A stretch of 64,000 bases of DNA from Paenisporosarcina sp. OV554. Its GTDB lineage: Bacteria; Bacillota; Bacilli; Bacillales_A; Planococcaceae. Below are positions 9,028 to 17,292 of this stretch, piece after piece (within the stretch, counting starts at the first letter, position 1; each line of letters starts with the position of its first letter). Made by a program: the position numbers and the translations under genes. The DNA lies in assembly GCF_003058165.1 (NCBI RefSeq), contig NZ_QBUC01000002.1, positions 186,001 to 250,000 on the forward strand, written 5' to 3'. The notes under the pieces were generated by a model. It ran no database searches and was not told the origin of the DNA. It saw only the letters and a list, made by a program, of their open reading frames with translations.

Positions 9028-9960
9028 ATGGATGGAATTATCGCTTTATCTGTCTTGCTGTCTGTAATATTTGTTGGAGTTGCACTTCGTTCATTATATG
9101 TGTACTGGCGTGAACGAAAAGCATTGAAAGAAGAAGTGGAAGAATCACTATTTATTTATGATGCCTTCCATCGGAAAGTCACCCGTAAAGAGAAGTTGGT
9201 TGCAAAGATGTTCAAATTTGCAGATGATTTCGAGGATTTGGGGCAACGTATCAATTTCTTTAGTGAAAATCAAGAAGTTAAAAAGTGGCTGATTCAGGCT
9301 GGATATCCGTATGAATTGACGGTAGAACGCTTCCAAGGATTGAAAATTTTCTTAATGATTATTGGCTTCTTTACAGGTGGGATTTCTCTAATATTACTTT
9401 TGCCATTTTCACAATTCATGATTATCCTGCTGCCGATTTTTGGCTATATGAGTGCTATTTTATGGATTCGCTCCAAAGCAAAAAAACGGCAGGAAGAAAT
9501 TTCCTATCAGTTGCCTGATTTTCTTGATACTATGAGCGTTACTTTGCAGGCTGGGGTTGCAATGGATCAAGCAATTCGTGACATTGTTCCATATTTTGAA
9601 GGACCGGTGAAAGAGGAATTCGGACGATTCATTCAGGAAATAAGCGTTGGTGTGCCACGAGCGGAAGCCTATCGGACGTTACTTGTCCGTAATGATTCAA
9701 AAGAGTTTCAAATATTGATAAAGTCCTTGATTCAAGGAGAGAGATTGGGTGTACCAATTGCAGATACTTTCAAACAACAAGCCGAAGAAATGCGAAAGTT
9801 GAAGAAAGAGATGATTAAAGAGAAGGCGGCGAAGGCTTCACCAAAAGTAACACTCGTTACGACATTCTTGGTTCTGCCATCTTCGCTCGTATTAATCGGC
9901 GGCTTGATGATGATAAATATGTTCAACCAAAACAAAGGCATTTTTGATTTATTCCAATAA
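9028..9960 (+). CDS. tadC: TadC-like type II secretion F-domain membrane protein
   Basis: Second platform protein of the pilus machine, 310 aa. The T2SSF domain contains LPDFLDTMSVTLQAGVAMDQAI and SVGVPRAEAYRTLL, flanked by hydrophobic helices near residues 5-20, 105-145 and 275-300. It starts 4 bp after tadB and immediately precedes the pilin gene. Confidence 0.92.
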   Translation: MDGIIALSVLLSVIFVGVALRSLYVYWRERKALKEEVEESLFIYDAFHRKVTRKEKLVAKMFKFADDFEDLGQRINFFSENQEVKKWLIQAGYPYELTVERFQGLKIFLMIIGFFTGGISLILLLPFSQFMIILLPIFGYMSAILWIRSKAKKRQEEISYQLPDFLDTMSVTLQAGVAMDQAIRDIVPYFEGPVKEEFGRFIQEISVGVPRAEAYRTLLVRNDSKEFQILIKSLIQGERLGVPIADTFKQQAEEMRKLKKEMIKEKAAKASPKVTLVTTFLVLPSSLVLIGGLMMINMFNQNKGIFDLFQ

Positions 9961-9985
9961 AAAAGCTCAAAGGAGAGAAAACAAA

Positions 9986-10192
9986 ATGAAAAACTTATTA
10001 ATGAACGCATGGATGAATATCGTAGTACCGGTGAAAAACGAAAAAGGTGCACAATCGCTTGAATGGTTGGGGCTGGCAGCATTATTGATTTTAGTATTAG
10101 GGATTATCTCGACAGCAGTAAATGGACAATCTGGGGCAATCGGAGATTTGATCGGTAAAATCGTATCCAAGATCAGCGGTATGGTCGGCTAA
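9986..10192 (+). CDS. flp: Flp-type major pilin
   Basis: Small prepilin of about 68 aa. I start it at ATG 9986, with AAAGGAGAG upstream, rather than at the in-frame start at 9944 inside tadC. A basic leader ends in a class III cleavage motif, NEKG|AQSLEWLG, with Glu at +5, then a 20-residue hydrophobic helix and a short hydrophilic tail. Position +6 is Trp where Flp pilins usually have Tyr. A prepilin peptidase would cut after the Gly, but none is encoded in this cluster. Its placement right after tadC matches its role as pilus subunit. Confidence 0.88.
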   Translation: MKNLLMNAWMNIVVPVKNEKGAQSLEWLGLAALLILVLGIISTAVNGQSGAIGDLIGKIVSKISGMVG

Positions 10193-10234
10193 TCCCTTAT
10201 ACATGGAAAAACACCTTAGAGAGGCGGTATCAGA

Positions 10235-11635
10235 ATGAGTAAGAAACAACTCATCTTGACTGGTTTACTCATAATGGCTTTGACTGGCTGTAATGAGGAA
10301 ACAAAGAAGACAGGGATTGTTCCAGGAGAAGAAATATCGAATAAAAACGAAACTTCTGGTAAATCTGAGCCTTCAAATGATTCTGAGCCCGAAAAGGATT
10401 CAGAAACTAACAATAAAATGATCGTTGAACCTTTACCTGAAAATTTGAATGAATTGGCGGCATTAACACCAGGATATACCGGCTACTTGGCTGTCATTGA
10501 GGTAAATAATCAAAAGAAAATTGATGAATTGACGAAAGACTTGCCTGACATTTCGAGCAAACCGTCAAACGAAGAACTGGACCATTACTACAATGCAATT
10601 CTCAGCGTGTTTCAACAGGATTATGAAGGTCCTGAAGATTTGATGCAGGAACTTAAATTCCAATCAATTGGGAGTCCCGATATCGATGATCCACGTATGC
10701 AGTTTAAAGAAAACTTGAACGTAATGGTCATTTTGGATGCTTCAGGAAGCATGGGCAAAGACATGAATGGTCAAACCCAGATGGAAGCGGCAAAATCAGC
10801 CATTACGAATTTTGTAAAAGGACTTCCGGAAAATACAAACGTAGGTCTACGCATCTATGGCCAAGAAGGTAGCGGCAGCAAAGCTGATAAAGAACTTTCC
10901 TGCAAAAGTAGCGAGCTTATTTACCCAATCGGCAACTATGAAGCGAATGGGTTTGAACAAGCTTTAGCGAAAGCAATACCTGCAGGATGGACGCCAATTC
11001 AATTAGCTCTGAACGAAGCCCAAAAAGATTTGACGTCTTTCAAAGGCGATAAGAATACAAATATCGTCTATCTTGTCAGCGATGGCATTTCTACTTGTGA
11101 CGACAACCCTGTCACTGCGGCAAAAACATTGTATGAATCTGATATTACACCGATTATGAATGTCATTGGCTTTAATGTTGATAGTGAGGGCCAAAAGCAA
11201 TTACGTGCGGTAGCAGAGGCTACAAAAGGTAGTTATCAAGACGTTCAGGATGCGCAAGGATTGCAAAATGAATTGGATCAAGCAAAAAAGGTAGCGGAAA
11301 AGTGGGGATTCTGGAAAACCTCAACAGAAGGCAATGTAGGATATGAGCGTACTAATAATGATTTAGACATTTTTGGCTATCATTCGAAAGAATTTAAAAA
11401 ATGGGTGGACGAAAGACAGCAAGTTGGATTTACCTTAACTTACTTGCTTCAAGAACATGAAATGATGTCGCAGGAAAGCCACGATTATTTACAACAGAAA
11501 AATAAAGACTATCACACTTGGGTAGAACAGGAATATGACAAACTACGTGATGAATTGAAAGTATTGAATGAAATGAATTACAAAGAAGCCATGAAGCTAT
11601 TAGAAGATACGTATAAACAAAACAGTACTCCATAA
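10235..11635 (+). CDS. VWA-domain lipoprotein of the Tad locus
   Basis: Secreted lipoprotein of 466 aa. The signal peptide ends in a lipobox (ALTGC, Cys at about residue 19) followed by a Ser/Glu/Asp-rich linker. A von Willebrand A domain starts near residue 160 with a complete MIDAS start, MVILDASGSMG (DxSxS), and later TPIQLAL and LVSDGISTC. A helical C-terminal part follows. VWA lipoproteins or minor pilins often accompany pilus systems as adhesins or assembly factors, so a role at the pilus base or tip is a reasonable inference. The function is not proven by sequence. ATG with an AGAGAGGCGG site. Confidence 0.85.
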   Translation: MSKKQLILTGLLIMALTGCNEETKKTGIVPGEEISNKNETSGKSEPSNDSEPEKDSETNNKMIVEPLPENLNELAALTPGYTGYLAVIEVNNQKKIDELTKDLPDISSKPSNEELDHYYNAILSVFQQDYEGPEDLMQELKFQSIGSPDIDDPRMQFKENLNVMVILDASGSMGKDMNGQTQMEAAKSAITNFVKGLPENTNVGLRIYGQEGSGSKADKELSCKSSELIYPIGNYEANGFEQALAKAIPAGWTPIQLALNEAQKDLTSFKGDKNTNIVYLVSDGISTCDDNPVTAAKTLYESDITPIMNVIGFNVDSEGQKQLRAVAEATKGSYQDVQDAQGLQNELDQAKKVAEKWGFWKTSTEGNVGYERTNNDLDIFGYHSKEFKKWVDERQQVGFTLTYLLQEHEMMSQESHDYLQQKNKDYHTWVEQEYDKLRDELKVLNEMNYKEAMKLLEDTYKQNSTP

Positions 11636-11650
11636 CAAGGAGGTGCACGA

Positions 11651-13300
11651 GTGGAGATAAGTGGATTAAGAAGGTTTTTTGCCATAAGCATGATTTCATT
11701 TATTTTGTTTTGGTCAGCTGGACCTTCGATTATATTAGCCTCGTTCATATCGCCAGGAACACCAATAACTCCAGGTTCTCCTATAACAGGCGGAAGCCCA
11801 ATTACAGGTGGACAGTTCATTGCGCCTGGTGAAGTTATTGGACCCGGCGAGGCAATTGCGCCTGGACAAGCGGTTCAAGGTGGTAATTCAACCGTATCTG
11901 GACAACCAATTATCTCGGGTCAACCAAGTTCGAATGGTTTCTTCATTACGCCAAATTTCATACCGATTTCATATAATGGCTGGCTGCAAACGGGAACTCC
12001 GATTACTGGGGGACAAGGACCTAATGGAGGACAAGGTCCTTCAAGTGGCGATGCGAACGGTGGAGGGACTGGCTCAGATGGTTCATCTACAGGCGGAGGC
12101 CAAGGTGGCACTGGTGGAACCGGACCGGGTGGAACATTGCCAGGCGGAGGCCAAGGTGACACTGGTGGGACCGGACCGGGCGGAACATTGCCAGGCGGAG
12201 GCCAAGCTGGCACTGGTGGAACCGGGCCGGGCGGAACATCGACTGGCGGAGGCCAGGGTGGCACTGGTGGAACCGGACCGGGCGAAACATCGCCAGGCGG
12301 GGGCCAGGGTAGCACTGGTGGAATCGGACCGGGCGGAACATCGCCTAGCGGTGGTCAAGGTGAATCAGGTGGAACTTCGGGAAGTGAGTCTGGAATTGGC
12401 GACAACGTAAAAAGTGGTTTTGAATTTGCTAAAAATGCAAAAAAAGCTCTTATTACTGTACCTGGTGATTTAGGTAAAGTTCTTGATGGATCACTGTCCA
12501 TTTATGCAGGTTTTAAAATTACGGATTTGAAGAATGGCCATGCCAAATCCAACCGTTGGTTAATCGAAGGAAATAGCCGAGCTGTGGATGGCAATGGTAA
12601 AATGTCAAATTGGCTCAATAAACGCTACTCGAATTATTTGAATTCCTTCGAAAACTCGAAGGCTGTTGTAAAGAGTAAATCCAGTAAAGTAGTTACCTTG
12701 AATCCAGACGGGACCAAAAAAGTAACGTATGATCCAACTTATTCCCCTCGAACGAATTCAGACTTTAAACAAACTAGGTTACAAGGATTTATTGATGAAA
12801 ATATTTCAGCAAAGACAATAGCTAAAAAAACGGGTTCATATTTTAAGAAAAATTGGATTCCGATTGATAAAGGGAAGTTTAATCCTTCATTTTTCAACCT
12901 TAGTCCCAAAGGTCCCAATTTAGCCAAGGCAAATGGGATTGCCAATGTCGTGTTGAGTGTAGGGTACCGCCTTGCTGAGAATGCAGCTGACCCATCCAGA
13001 ACCGGATTGGATCTTGCAGCAGGTATTAGTACAGATGTTGTCATTGGTGCAGGAACTACTGCACTTAGCGCAGGCGCTGGATGGTTGGCAGCGGCAGGTA
13101 CTGCTGCAGCTGTTGGAAGTGTAGTCCCTGGTGTTGGTACGTTGGTCGGGGCTGCTGTAGGAATTGGAGCAGCTATATTCATGTCAACACCAGCCGGGAA
13201 GAGTATTTCCAAAGGTATTGAAAAAGGAATTAAAAATTCGATGGAAGCAGCTGGGAATTTCGGGAAAAAAGTTTTCGCGAAGTTTGGCTGGGGCACCTAG
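11651..13300 (+). CDS. Gly-rich secreted repeat protein with hydrophobic glycine-zipper tail
   Basis: I do not recognise a named family. The GTG start has an excellent AAGGAGGTG site. An N-terminal hydrophobic segment (residues 9-31) looks like a signal peptide or anchor. Residues 35-76 are seven hexapeptide units of the type PGTPIT / PGEVIG. Residues about 148-240 are a 17-residue Gly/Thr/Pro repeat. A soluble Lys-rich middle follows, and the last 100 residues are Ala/Gly-rich and hydrophobic (AAGTAAAVGSVVPGVGTLVG..) ending in a cationic amphipathic stretch. Tails of this kind occur in pore-forming bacteriocins and in pretoxin regions of polymorphic toxins, but also in surface proteins. It lies inside the Tad operon, so a pilus-associated or Tad-exported surface protein or effector is inferred. 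Confidence 0.7.
   Translation: MEISGLRRFFAISMISFILFWSAGPSIILASFISPGTPITPGSPITGGSPITGGQFIAPGEVIGPGEAIAPGQAVQGGNSTVSGQPIISGQPSSNGFFITPNFIPISYNGWLQTGTPITGGQGPNGGQGPSSGDANGGGTGSDGSSTGGGQGGTGGTGPGGTLPGGGQGDTGGTGPGGTLPGGGQAGTGGTGPGGTSTGGGQGGTGGTGPGETSPGGGQGSTGGIGPGGTSPSGGQGESGGTSGSESGIGDNVKSGFEFAKNAKKALITVPGDLGKVLDGSLSIYAGFKITDLKNGHAKSNRWLIEGNSRAVDGNGKMSNWLNKRYSNYLNSFENSKAVVKSKSSKVVTLNPDGTKKVTYDPTYSPRTNSDFKQTRLQGFIDENISAKTIAKKTGSYFKKNWIPIDKGKFNPSFFNLSPKGPNLAKANGIANVVLSVGYRLAENAADPSRTGLDLAAGISTDVVIGAGTTALSAGAGWLAAAGTAAAVGSVVPGVGTLVGAAVGIGAAIFMSTPAGKSISKGIEKGIKNSMEAAGNFGKKVFAKFGWGT
11753..11878 (+). repeat. Seven hexapeptide-coding repeats (18-bp units)
   Basis: Seven consecutive six-codon units code for PGTPIT, PGSPIT, GGSPIT, GGQFIA, PGEVIG, PGEAIA and PGQAVQ. 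They form a regular G-x-x-[IV] pattern that could make an extended or beta-helical stalk close to the membrane. Confidence 0.9.
12092..12374 (+). repeat. 51-bp minisatellite coding for 17-residue Gly-rich units
   Basis: Five complete 51-bp units start at 12092, 12143, 12194, 12245 and 12296, and a partial sixth starts at 12347. Each codes for a variant of GGGQGGTGGTGPGGTLP. The block is far more GC-rich than its surroundings. Copy number is likely to vary between strains through slippage or recombination. Confidence 0.95.
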
Positions 13301-13336
13301 TGCCCAGCCTTTACTATTCATAGATAGGAGAGAGAC

Positions 13337-13711
13337 ATGAATATATTGCGGATTATAGGGATTGCCCTTATTGTGATGGTGGGACTTGGATTTTTACTTG
13401 TGCCAGTCATTCCTAATTTTATTATTCACTCTATCGTCTTAAGTATCATCGTCTATTCCCTAGTAGGAATCTTAAGTCTTAAGAGTGATTTTCCTTATTA
13501 TATGGGTTATATGGCTAGTTTTTGTTTAGTTACACTTAATCAGCTGTTTTATCATTTCATTCTGAATGTACCCGTACTTTTTGATCCTGTCACGATTTTC
13601 AGTAGCTATTTACCAGCATTATTAATTGTTCTGATTACTGTTTTTATTGGGGATCGATTACTATCCAAAAAGGAGGTAGTGGGTTATGAAAGAGGCGGCG
13701 TATCATTATAA
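13337..13711 (+). CDS. Small membrane protein A of the Tad locus
   Basis: A 124-aa protein that is almost entirely hydrophobic, with about four transmembrane segments and a short basic C-terminus. ATG with TAGGAGAGA upstream. It overlaps the next gene by 26 bp. I recognise no family. It is the first of four consecutive membrane proteins placed between the Gly-rich protein and the pseudopilins, all in the same direction, so it is probably part of the same operon and may serve export or protection linked to the Gly-rich protein. Confidence 0.75.
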   Translation: MNILRIIGIALIVMVGLGFLLVPVIPNFIIHSIVLSIIVYSLVGILSLKSDFPYYMGYMASFCLVTLNQLFYHFILNVPVLFDPVTIFSSYLPALLIVLITVFIGDRLLSKKEVVGYERGGVSL

Positions 13712-14348
13712 TCAGCAACTACTGATTATATTATTGTTCAATATTCTCATTGGATTGCCTGTCTTCATTATATTGTTTGGATATACTTTTTATCTAATGC
13801 AATTGGATTTGGGTGGTATTGAAAACCTATTGATTATTTTTACAAATATATTGATGTTTGCAGTAATAGTGAAACCTTTCATTTTAATTTATGAACGCTC
13901 AGAAGAAGGCGAACCTTTGGTAATAAAGGAAGTCATAAAGGAATTCTTAGTTACTGTTGGTCCTGTATTTATTGTTTCTCTTGTCTCTTTTGGCTTAATT
14001 TATTTGGGACTTGCTCTGTATGTAGTTCCCGGAATCATCATGTTACCTCTTATATTTTTCCTGCCTCTTCAATACCGTTCTCATTTTAATTTAAGTGAAT
14101 GGATAAAAAAATCCATCGAGCTTTATAAAAATAGGTTTGTAGAAATGTTATTCGATATTTTATTGTGGGTTTGTGTCATTTATATCTTATGGTGGGCTTT
14201 ATTGCAGTTAACCGTATGGATTGATATGACACCTTTGGTTTTCGGTTTGTTGAGAATGGTTATGTATCTATTCCTATTTCCTTATATTATCTTTTATTTA
14301 GCTGGTAAATATCCTGTGTCTATAGAAGTGGAGGGATATAGAGCATGA
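13686..14348 (+). CDS. Small membrane protein B of the Tad locus
   Basis: A 220-aa polytopic membrane protein with about six hydrophobic segments. A central loop carries YERSEEGEPLVIKEVIKEF, and the amphipathic stretch WIKKSIELYKNRFVEML lies before the last helices. The layout recalls DUF975/YciC-like or glycerophosphodiesterase-membrane-domain proteins of Firmicutes, but the match is impressionistic. The ATG at 13686 has an AAAGGAGGTAG site inside the preceding gene, and the stop overlaps the next start by 4 bp. Confidence 0.75.
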   Translation: MKEAAYHYNQQLLIILLFNILIGLPVFIILFGYTFYLMQLDLGGIENLLIIFTNILMFAVIVKPFILIYERSEEGEPLVIKEVIKEFLVTVGPVFIVSLVSFGLIYLGLALYVVPGIIMLPLIFFLPLQYRSHFNLSEWIKKSIELYKNRFVEMLFDILLWVCVIYILWWALLQLTVWIDMTPLVFGLLRMVMYLFLFPYIIFYLAGKYPVSIEVEGYRA

Positions 14349-14767
14349 GCGAATACAAATTCAAGCAGTCTAATCCAGGAATACTGTTCCTGCTATCCAA
14401 TCTTACGTTGGGTGCTTATGTGCCATACTGGTTCATTTCCAGAAAGAATCCTTTACAATATTTGACTAGCAAACTAAATTTTTCAACTCTATACATAATG
14501 CTGGGGCTTTATATCTTTTTTTTGGCGTACTATGTGATTGGTGGCGTCTTTCTAAATGAATTGGGTCAAAATTTAATGGACAGTATCAGTTGGATTGTTA
14601 CCTTTTGGGGGTTTGGTATTCTCTATTATTCAACTTTTAGAATCGTTGAGGCTGTTGAAGAAAATATGGGTGAACGGGTTTTCAATCGATTTTTTGTCCT
14701 ACTCTTACATATCTGGTATATCCAATTTGTGCTTAACAAAACGCAATTAGTTAGACGAGAGGAATGA
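14345..14767 (+). CDS. Small membrane protein C of the Tad locus (DUF4234-like appearance)
   Basis: A 140-aa protein with about four hydrophobic segments. The N-terminal pattern NPGILFLLSNLTLGAYVPYW resembles the start of DUF4234-type membrane proteins, in which a helix with a L..LTLG.Y..YW motif opens the domain. The function is unknown. It is coupled by ATGA overlaps to the genes on both sides, so the four membrane proteins are made together. Confidence 0.72.
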   Translation: MSEYKFKQSNPGILFLLSNLTLGAYVPYWFISRKNPLQYLTSKLNFSTLYIMLGLYIFFLAYYVIGGVFLNELGQNLMDSISWIVTFWGFGILYYSTFRIVEAVEENMGERVFNRFFVLLLHIWYIQFVLNKTQLVRREE

Positions 14768-15405
14768 GTAATATGCCAAAGCCATCCATTTTTGTTTTTT
14801 TACTGCTTCCATTGATATCTGCACTGATCTCACTGGGGATTCCCATTTATAAGTCCGAGTATATGATATTAACAGCCATCATTTACTTGGGGTATGCATT
14901 GTTACTCTTCATCGTTAAAGCAATGTCCTCATCTAAGGGGAAAATGGATTTTCCTAAATTTGCAGGATATGCAATGTTTACTGCTTTCGCATTTTTCTTT
15001 ATTATGCCTTTGATTAAAATATTTGATGGCGAAATTGGCATTCAATTGCTCTTGATCGTGATTTGGCTTGTGCTCCATATAATCTTTTTTGTCAAAGTCG
15101 AGACGTTCTACAAGATTGTCATACCGACGGCTGGTGAACAAAAATCAAAATGGACGATTGTCTACTATCTAGGTTTCCTTGTACTTGCTTTAATTTCAGG
15201 TGGAGGAAACTTCATGGTAACGCGAATTATGACGGAAAGTTATGGACAGGAACCAATCATGAATTATTTCTCATATGTCCTATATATCATCGGTTGTTGG
15301 CTAGGTACACTTGCAGCCGTTATGAGCATTGGAATGCAAGGGAAGTTGCCGAAAGGTCGAATTGAAAGAATAGTACAAAAGGGAAAGTTAGTACGTAATA
15401 AATAA
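14764..15405 (+). CDS. Small membrane protein D of the Tad locus
   Basis: A 213-aa membrane protein with about six hydrophobic segments and a basic C-terminal tail (GRIERIVQKGKLVRNK). No family recognised. It starts in the ATGA overlap with the previous gene and is the last of the membrane-protein block. A 143-bp gap without a clear terminator separates it from the TadE-like gene. Confidence 0.72.
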   Translation: MSNMPKPSIFVFLLLPLISALISLGIPIYKSEYMILTAIIYLGYALLLFIVKAMSSSKGKMDFPKFAGYAMFTAFAFFFIMPLIKIFDGEIGIQLLLIVIWLVLHIIFFVKVETFYKIVIPTAGEQKSKWTIVYYLGFLVLALISGGGNFMVTRIMTESYGQEPIMNYFSYVLYIIGCWLGTLAAVMSIGMQGKLPKGRIERIVQKGKLVRNK

Positions 15406-15548
15406 TAATAGATTAGATGAAGTCATATTAAGCCCAAATTTTTATATGGTAGTTGCTTGTTTCAGAGGAGATAGATGTGAGATTGAAAGAACCTCAACAT
15501 TATTAAATAGAATTCCATTCTGCAATATTTGAAGATAGAGGTGATCCC

Positions 15549-15941
15549 ATGAAGGGCTTACAAACTTTAAGGAATGAAAAAGGTGCATTAAGTATTGAAT
15601 TTCTAGGAATTCTTCCTTTTTACTTCCTGTTTTTCCTGTTGCTTTGGCAAGTCGTCGCTTCCGGTTATGCGGTCATGAGTTTAAAATCGGCTGCAAATGA
15701 TGGCGCTTCAGTGTATGCCATGACGGAAGATGCGGGAGAAGCTCAAACAACAGTCATGCAATCCATTGGCGGCAGTGAGCTGTTAGCCAATGCAAATGTG
15801 TCGATTAATGCACAAGGAAACGGTGCATTCACTTTGACAGTGAGCGCCCAGCATCCCCTCGTCTTTATTCCGGCTGAATGGAAGAAAGAGACCGCCATTT
15901 CATTGAACTCGAAAGCAGCGGGTAAGGTGTTTGTCCCATGA
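15549..15941 (+). CDS. tadE: TadE-like minor pseudopilin
   Basis: A 130-aa prepilin-like protein. The leader NEKG|ALSIEFLGILPF has the class III cleavage signature, with Glu at +5 and Phe at +6, followed by a long hydrophobic helix. The C-terminal part is a short soluble domain. TadE/TadF proteins are minor pseudopilins needed for Flp pilus assembly. The same NEKG|A..E pattern occurs in the Flp pilin, so both are probably processed by one peptidase. It overlaps the next gene by 4 bp. Confidence 0.85.
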   Translation: MKGLQTLRNEKGALSIEFLGILPFYFLFFLLLWQVVASGYAVMSLKSAANDGASVYAMTEDAGEAQTTVMQSIGGSELLANANVSINAQGNGAFTLTVSAQHPLVFIPAEWKKETAISLNSKAAGKVFVP

Positions 15942-16582
15942 AGTATTTAAACAATGAACGGGGTAACTCCGCATTTTACATCATCTGGCTTTTGGGGATA
16001 TCTGCAGTCATTTTTGTTATTGTCGTGAATATTGCCAAAGTGTATGTGGTCAAACAACATGCAGCAACTGCTACTCAACAAGCAGCTTTTGCTGGAACGG
16101 TCGTTTTATTAGAAGCGACACAAGAAGGAATCGAAAGTTTTGATAGTGATCTGACAAAGTCCGCTTCCCAAAAAGAAATAGACAAAGGGAAATCCATTCA
16201 AGATCAAATTGATGAAAAAGTAGATGAATTTGTCGCACAAGATGAAGATTTACAGCTAGCATACATTAAAGCATACAACGAGGTACTTCCAGAAAAAATA
16301 AAAAAACATCCTCAATTCAAAAAAGAAATGGAAGATACTTTAAGGGATTCCGGGCTTAGCGGGAAGTTACTTAGTGCAGTCCAATCAACCATCACAGCAA
16401 ACGAAGCGAATGCCGATGACGTTGAAGTGCTGCTATCCGATTCGAAATGGCGTGTGGAAGTGACAGCGGATGCTACATATAAGACGATTACGGATGGAAC
16501 CTACCTCAAGTCATTCACTTCCGATATTAAACAAAAAGGGGTGGGCCCATCACTTGAATATCTGGAAAGTGTACCTTTCTAA
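15938..16582 (+). CDS. TadG/TadE-like pilus-assembly pseudopilin
   Basis: A 214-aa protein with an N-terminal NERGNSAFYIIWLLG segment and a 25-residue hydrophobic helix followed by a helical acidic extracytoplasmic part. This is the layout of TadG-like minor pilins. Position +5 lacks the Glu found in the two other pilins of the locus, so it may stay membrane-anchored and uncleaved. It is the last gene of the operon before a terminator. Confidence 0.78.
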   Translation: MKYLNNERGNSAFYIIWLLGISAVIFVIVVNIAKVYVVKQHAATATQQAAFAGTVVLLEATQEGIESFDSDLTKSASQKEIDKGKSIQDQIDEKVDEFVAQDEDLQLAYIKAYNEVLPEKIKKHPQFKKEMEDTLRDSGLSGKLLSAVQSTITANEANADDVEVLLSDSKWRVEVTADATYKTITDGTYLKSFTSDIKQKGVGPSLEYLESVPF

Positions 16583-16657
16583 TGAATCAGTCCTGGAATA
16601 ATCCCTTTAAAAAAAGTAGATTCAAAATCATATAACGATTTCTTCGGAATTAAAAAA

Positions 16658-16694
16658 AGCCAATCACTCAAGTGTGCAGAGTGATTGGCTTTAG
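16658..16694 (+). terminator. Terminator of the Tad operon
   Basis: AGCCAATCAC pairs with GTGATTGGCT and is followed by a TTTAGTTT tract, 75 bp after the last pseudopilin gene. A run of A residues before the stem makes it potentially bidirectional. Confidence 0.85.
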
Positions 16695-16960
16695 TTTATG
16701 ATTTAGAAATTTTCCTTCTTTTCACTTCATCTGTGAGTGAATTAAAAAGGGAAGGCTGCCACAATAAGCAAATTTTGCAATGCATTCAAACTGTCTATTA
16801 ATGCCTGTTTTCAATGAGAGTTAAATCATGTATTTGAGTTTTTATACATTGTGGAATTTCACATTTAACGCCTTGAATCAAAGGGCAAGTATTTGATTCA
16901 AGGAGTTAACCATCATGGCAAGCAAAGAGATAATAGAGGCTTGCGTTTTCCTTTTTCCGA
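16695..16960. other. Intergenic region with a perfect inverted repeat
   Basis: No supported gene. It contains a perfect 12-bp inverted repeat, CCTTGAATCAAA / TTTGATTCAAGG (16871-16903), with a 9-base loop. A second weak hairpin, GCAAGC...GCTTGC (16918-16944), is followed by a T-rich tract on the plus strand. It lies between the Tad terminator and the 3' end of the minus-strand HTH gene, so the first hairpin could be an operator or an RNA structure of unknown use. Confidence 0.6.
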
Positions 16961-17200
16961 TTAGTCTTCGTCTTTTACATCGATGTCATCTGGAATCGGG
17001 GTGTTGCGCCATTCATCGATTTGGCGTTTGACGTATTCAACTTGTTCTAGATGGCGTTCGAATTGGGCTTGATTAATTAAATATTGTTCCCCATCATGAA
17101 CTGATTTTATGCGTCCATCTAATACATATCGGCGTACTTGTTGTTCAGGCATACTTAAAAAATCAGCAGTTTCTTCTATTGATAAATACACAGGCGACAC
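16961..17200 (-). CDS. Small excisionase-type helix-turn-helix protein
   Basis: A 79-aa protein with an N-terminal winged HTH of the MerR/excisionase (HTH_17) type: YLSIEETADFLSMPEQQVRRYVLDGRI, where VRRY..DGRI is the recognition segment. A helical acidic tail follows. Proteins of this family bind DNA as small regulators or as recombination directionality factors. No integrase is nearby, so a regulatory role is more likely. It is divergently placed from the EamA transporter, 93 bp away. Confidence 0.78.
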   Translation of the reverse strand: MSPVYLSIEETADFLSMPEQQVRRYVLDGRIKSVHDGEQYLINQAQFERHLEQVEYVKRQIDEWRNTPIPDDIDVKDED

Positions 17201-17292
17201 ACTCCTTTTCTTAAGTATAGTTTACGAGTTTGCGTATCTCAATATACATAAAATATGGTAAAGTACAGACATCAACTATTTGAGGTGACTTT

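Noticed and set aside
11808-12410. Long alternative frames across the Gly-rich repeat, on both strands
   Set aside because: The 51-bp GC-rich repeat is open in several frames because 51 is divisible by three. Only the frame of the 549-aa protein has a good start, ribosome site and signal peptide.
16961-17200. Prophage or integrative element boundary suggested by an excisionase-like protein
   Set aside because: No integrase, attachment-site repeat or phage gene is nearby, and this small HTH fold is also common in ordinary regulators.
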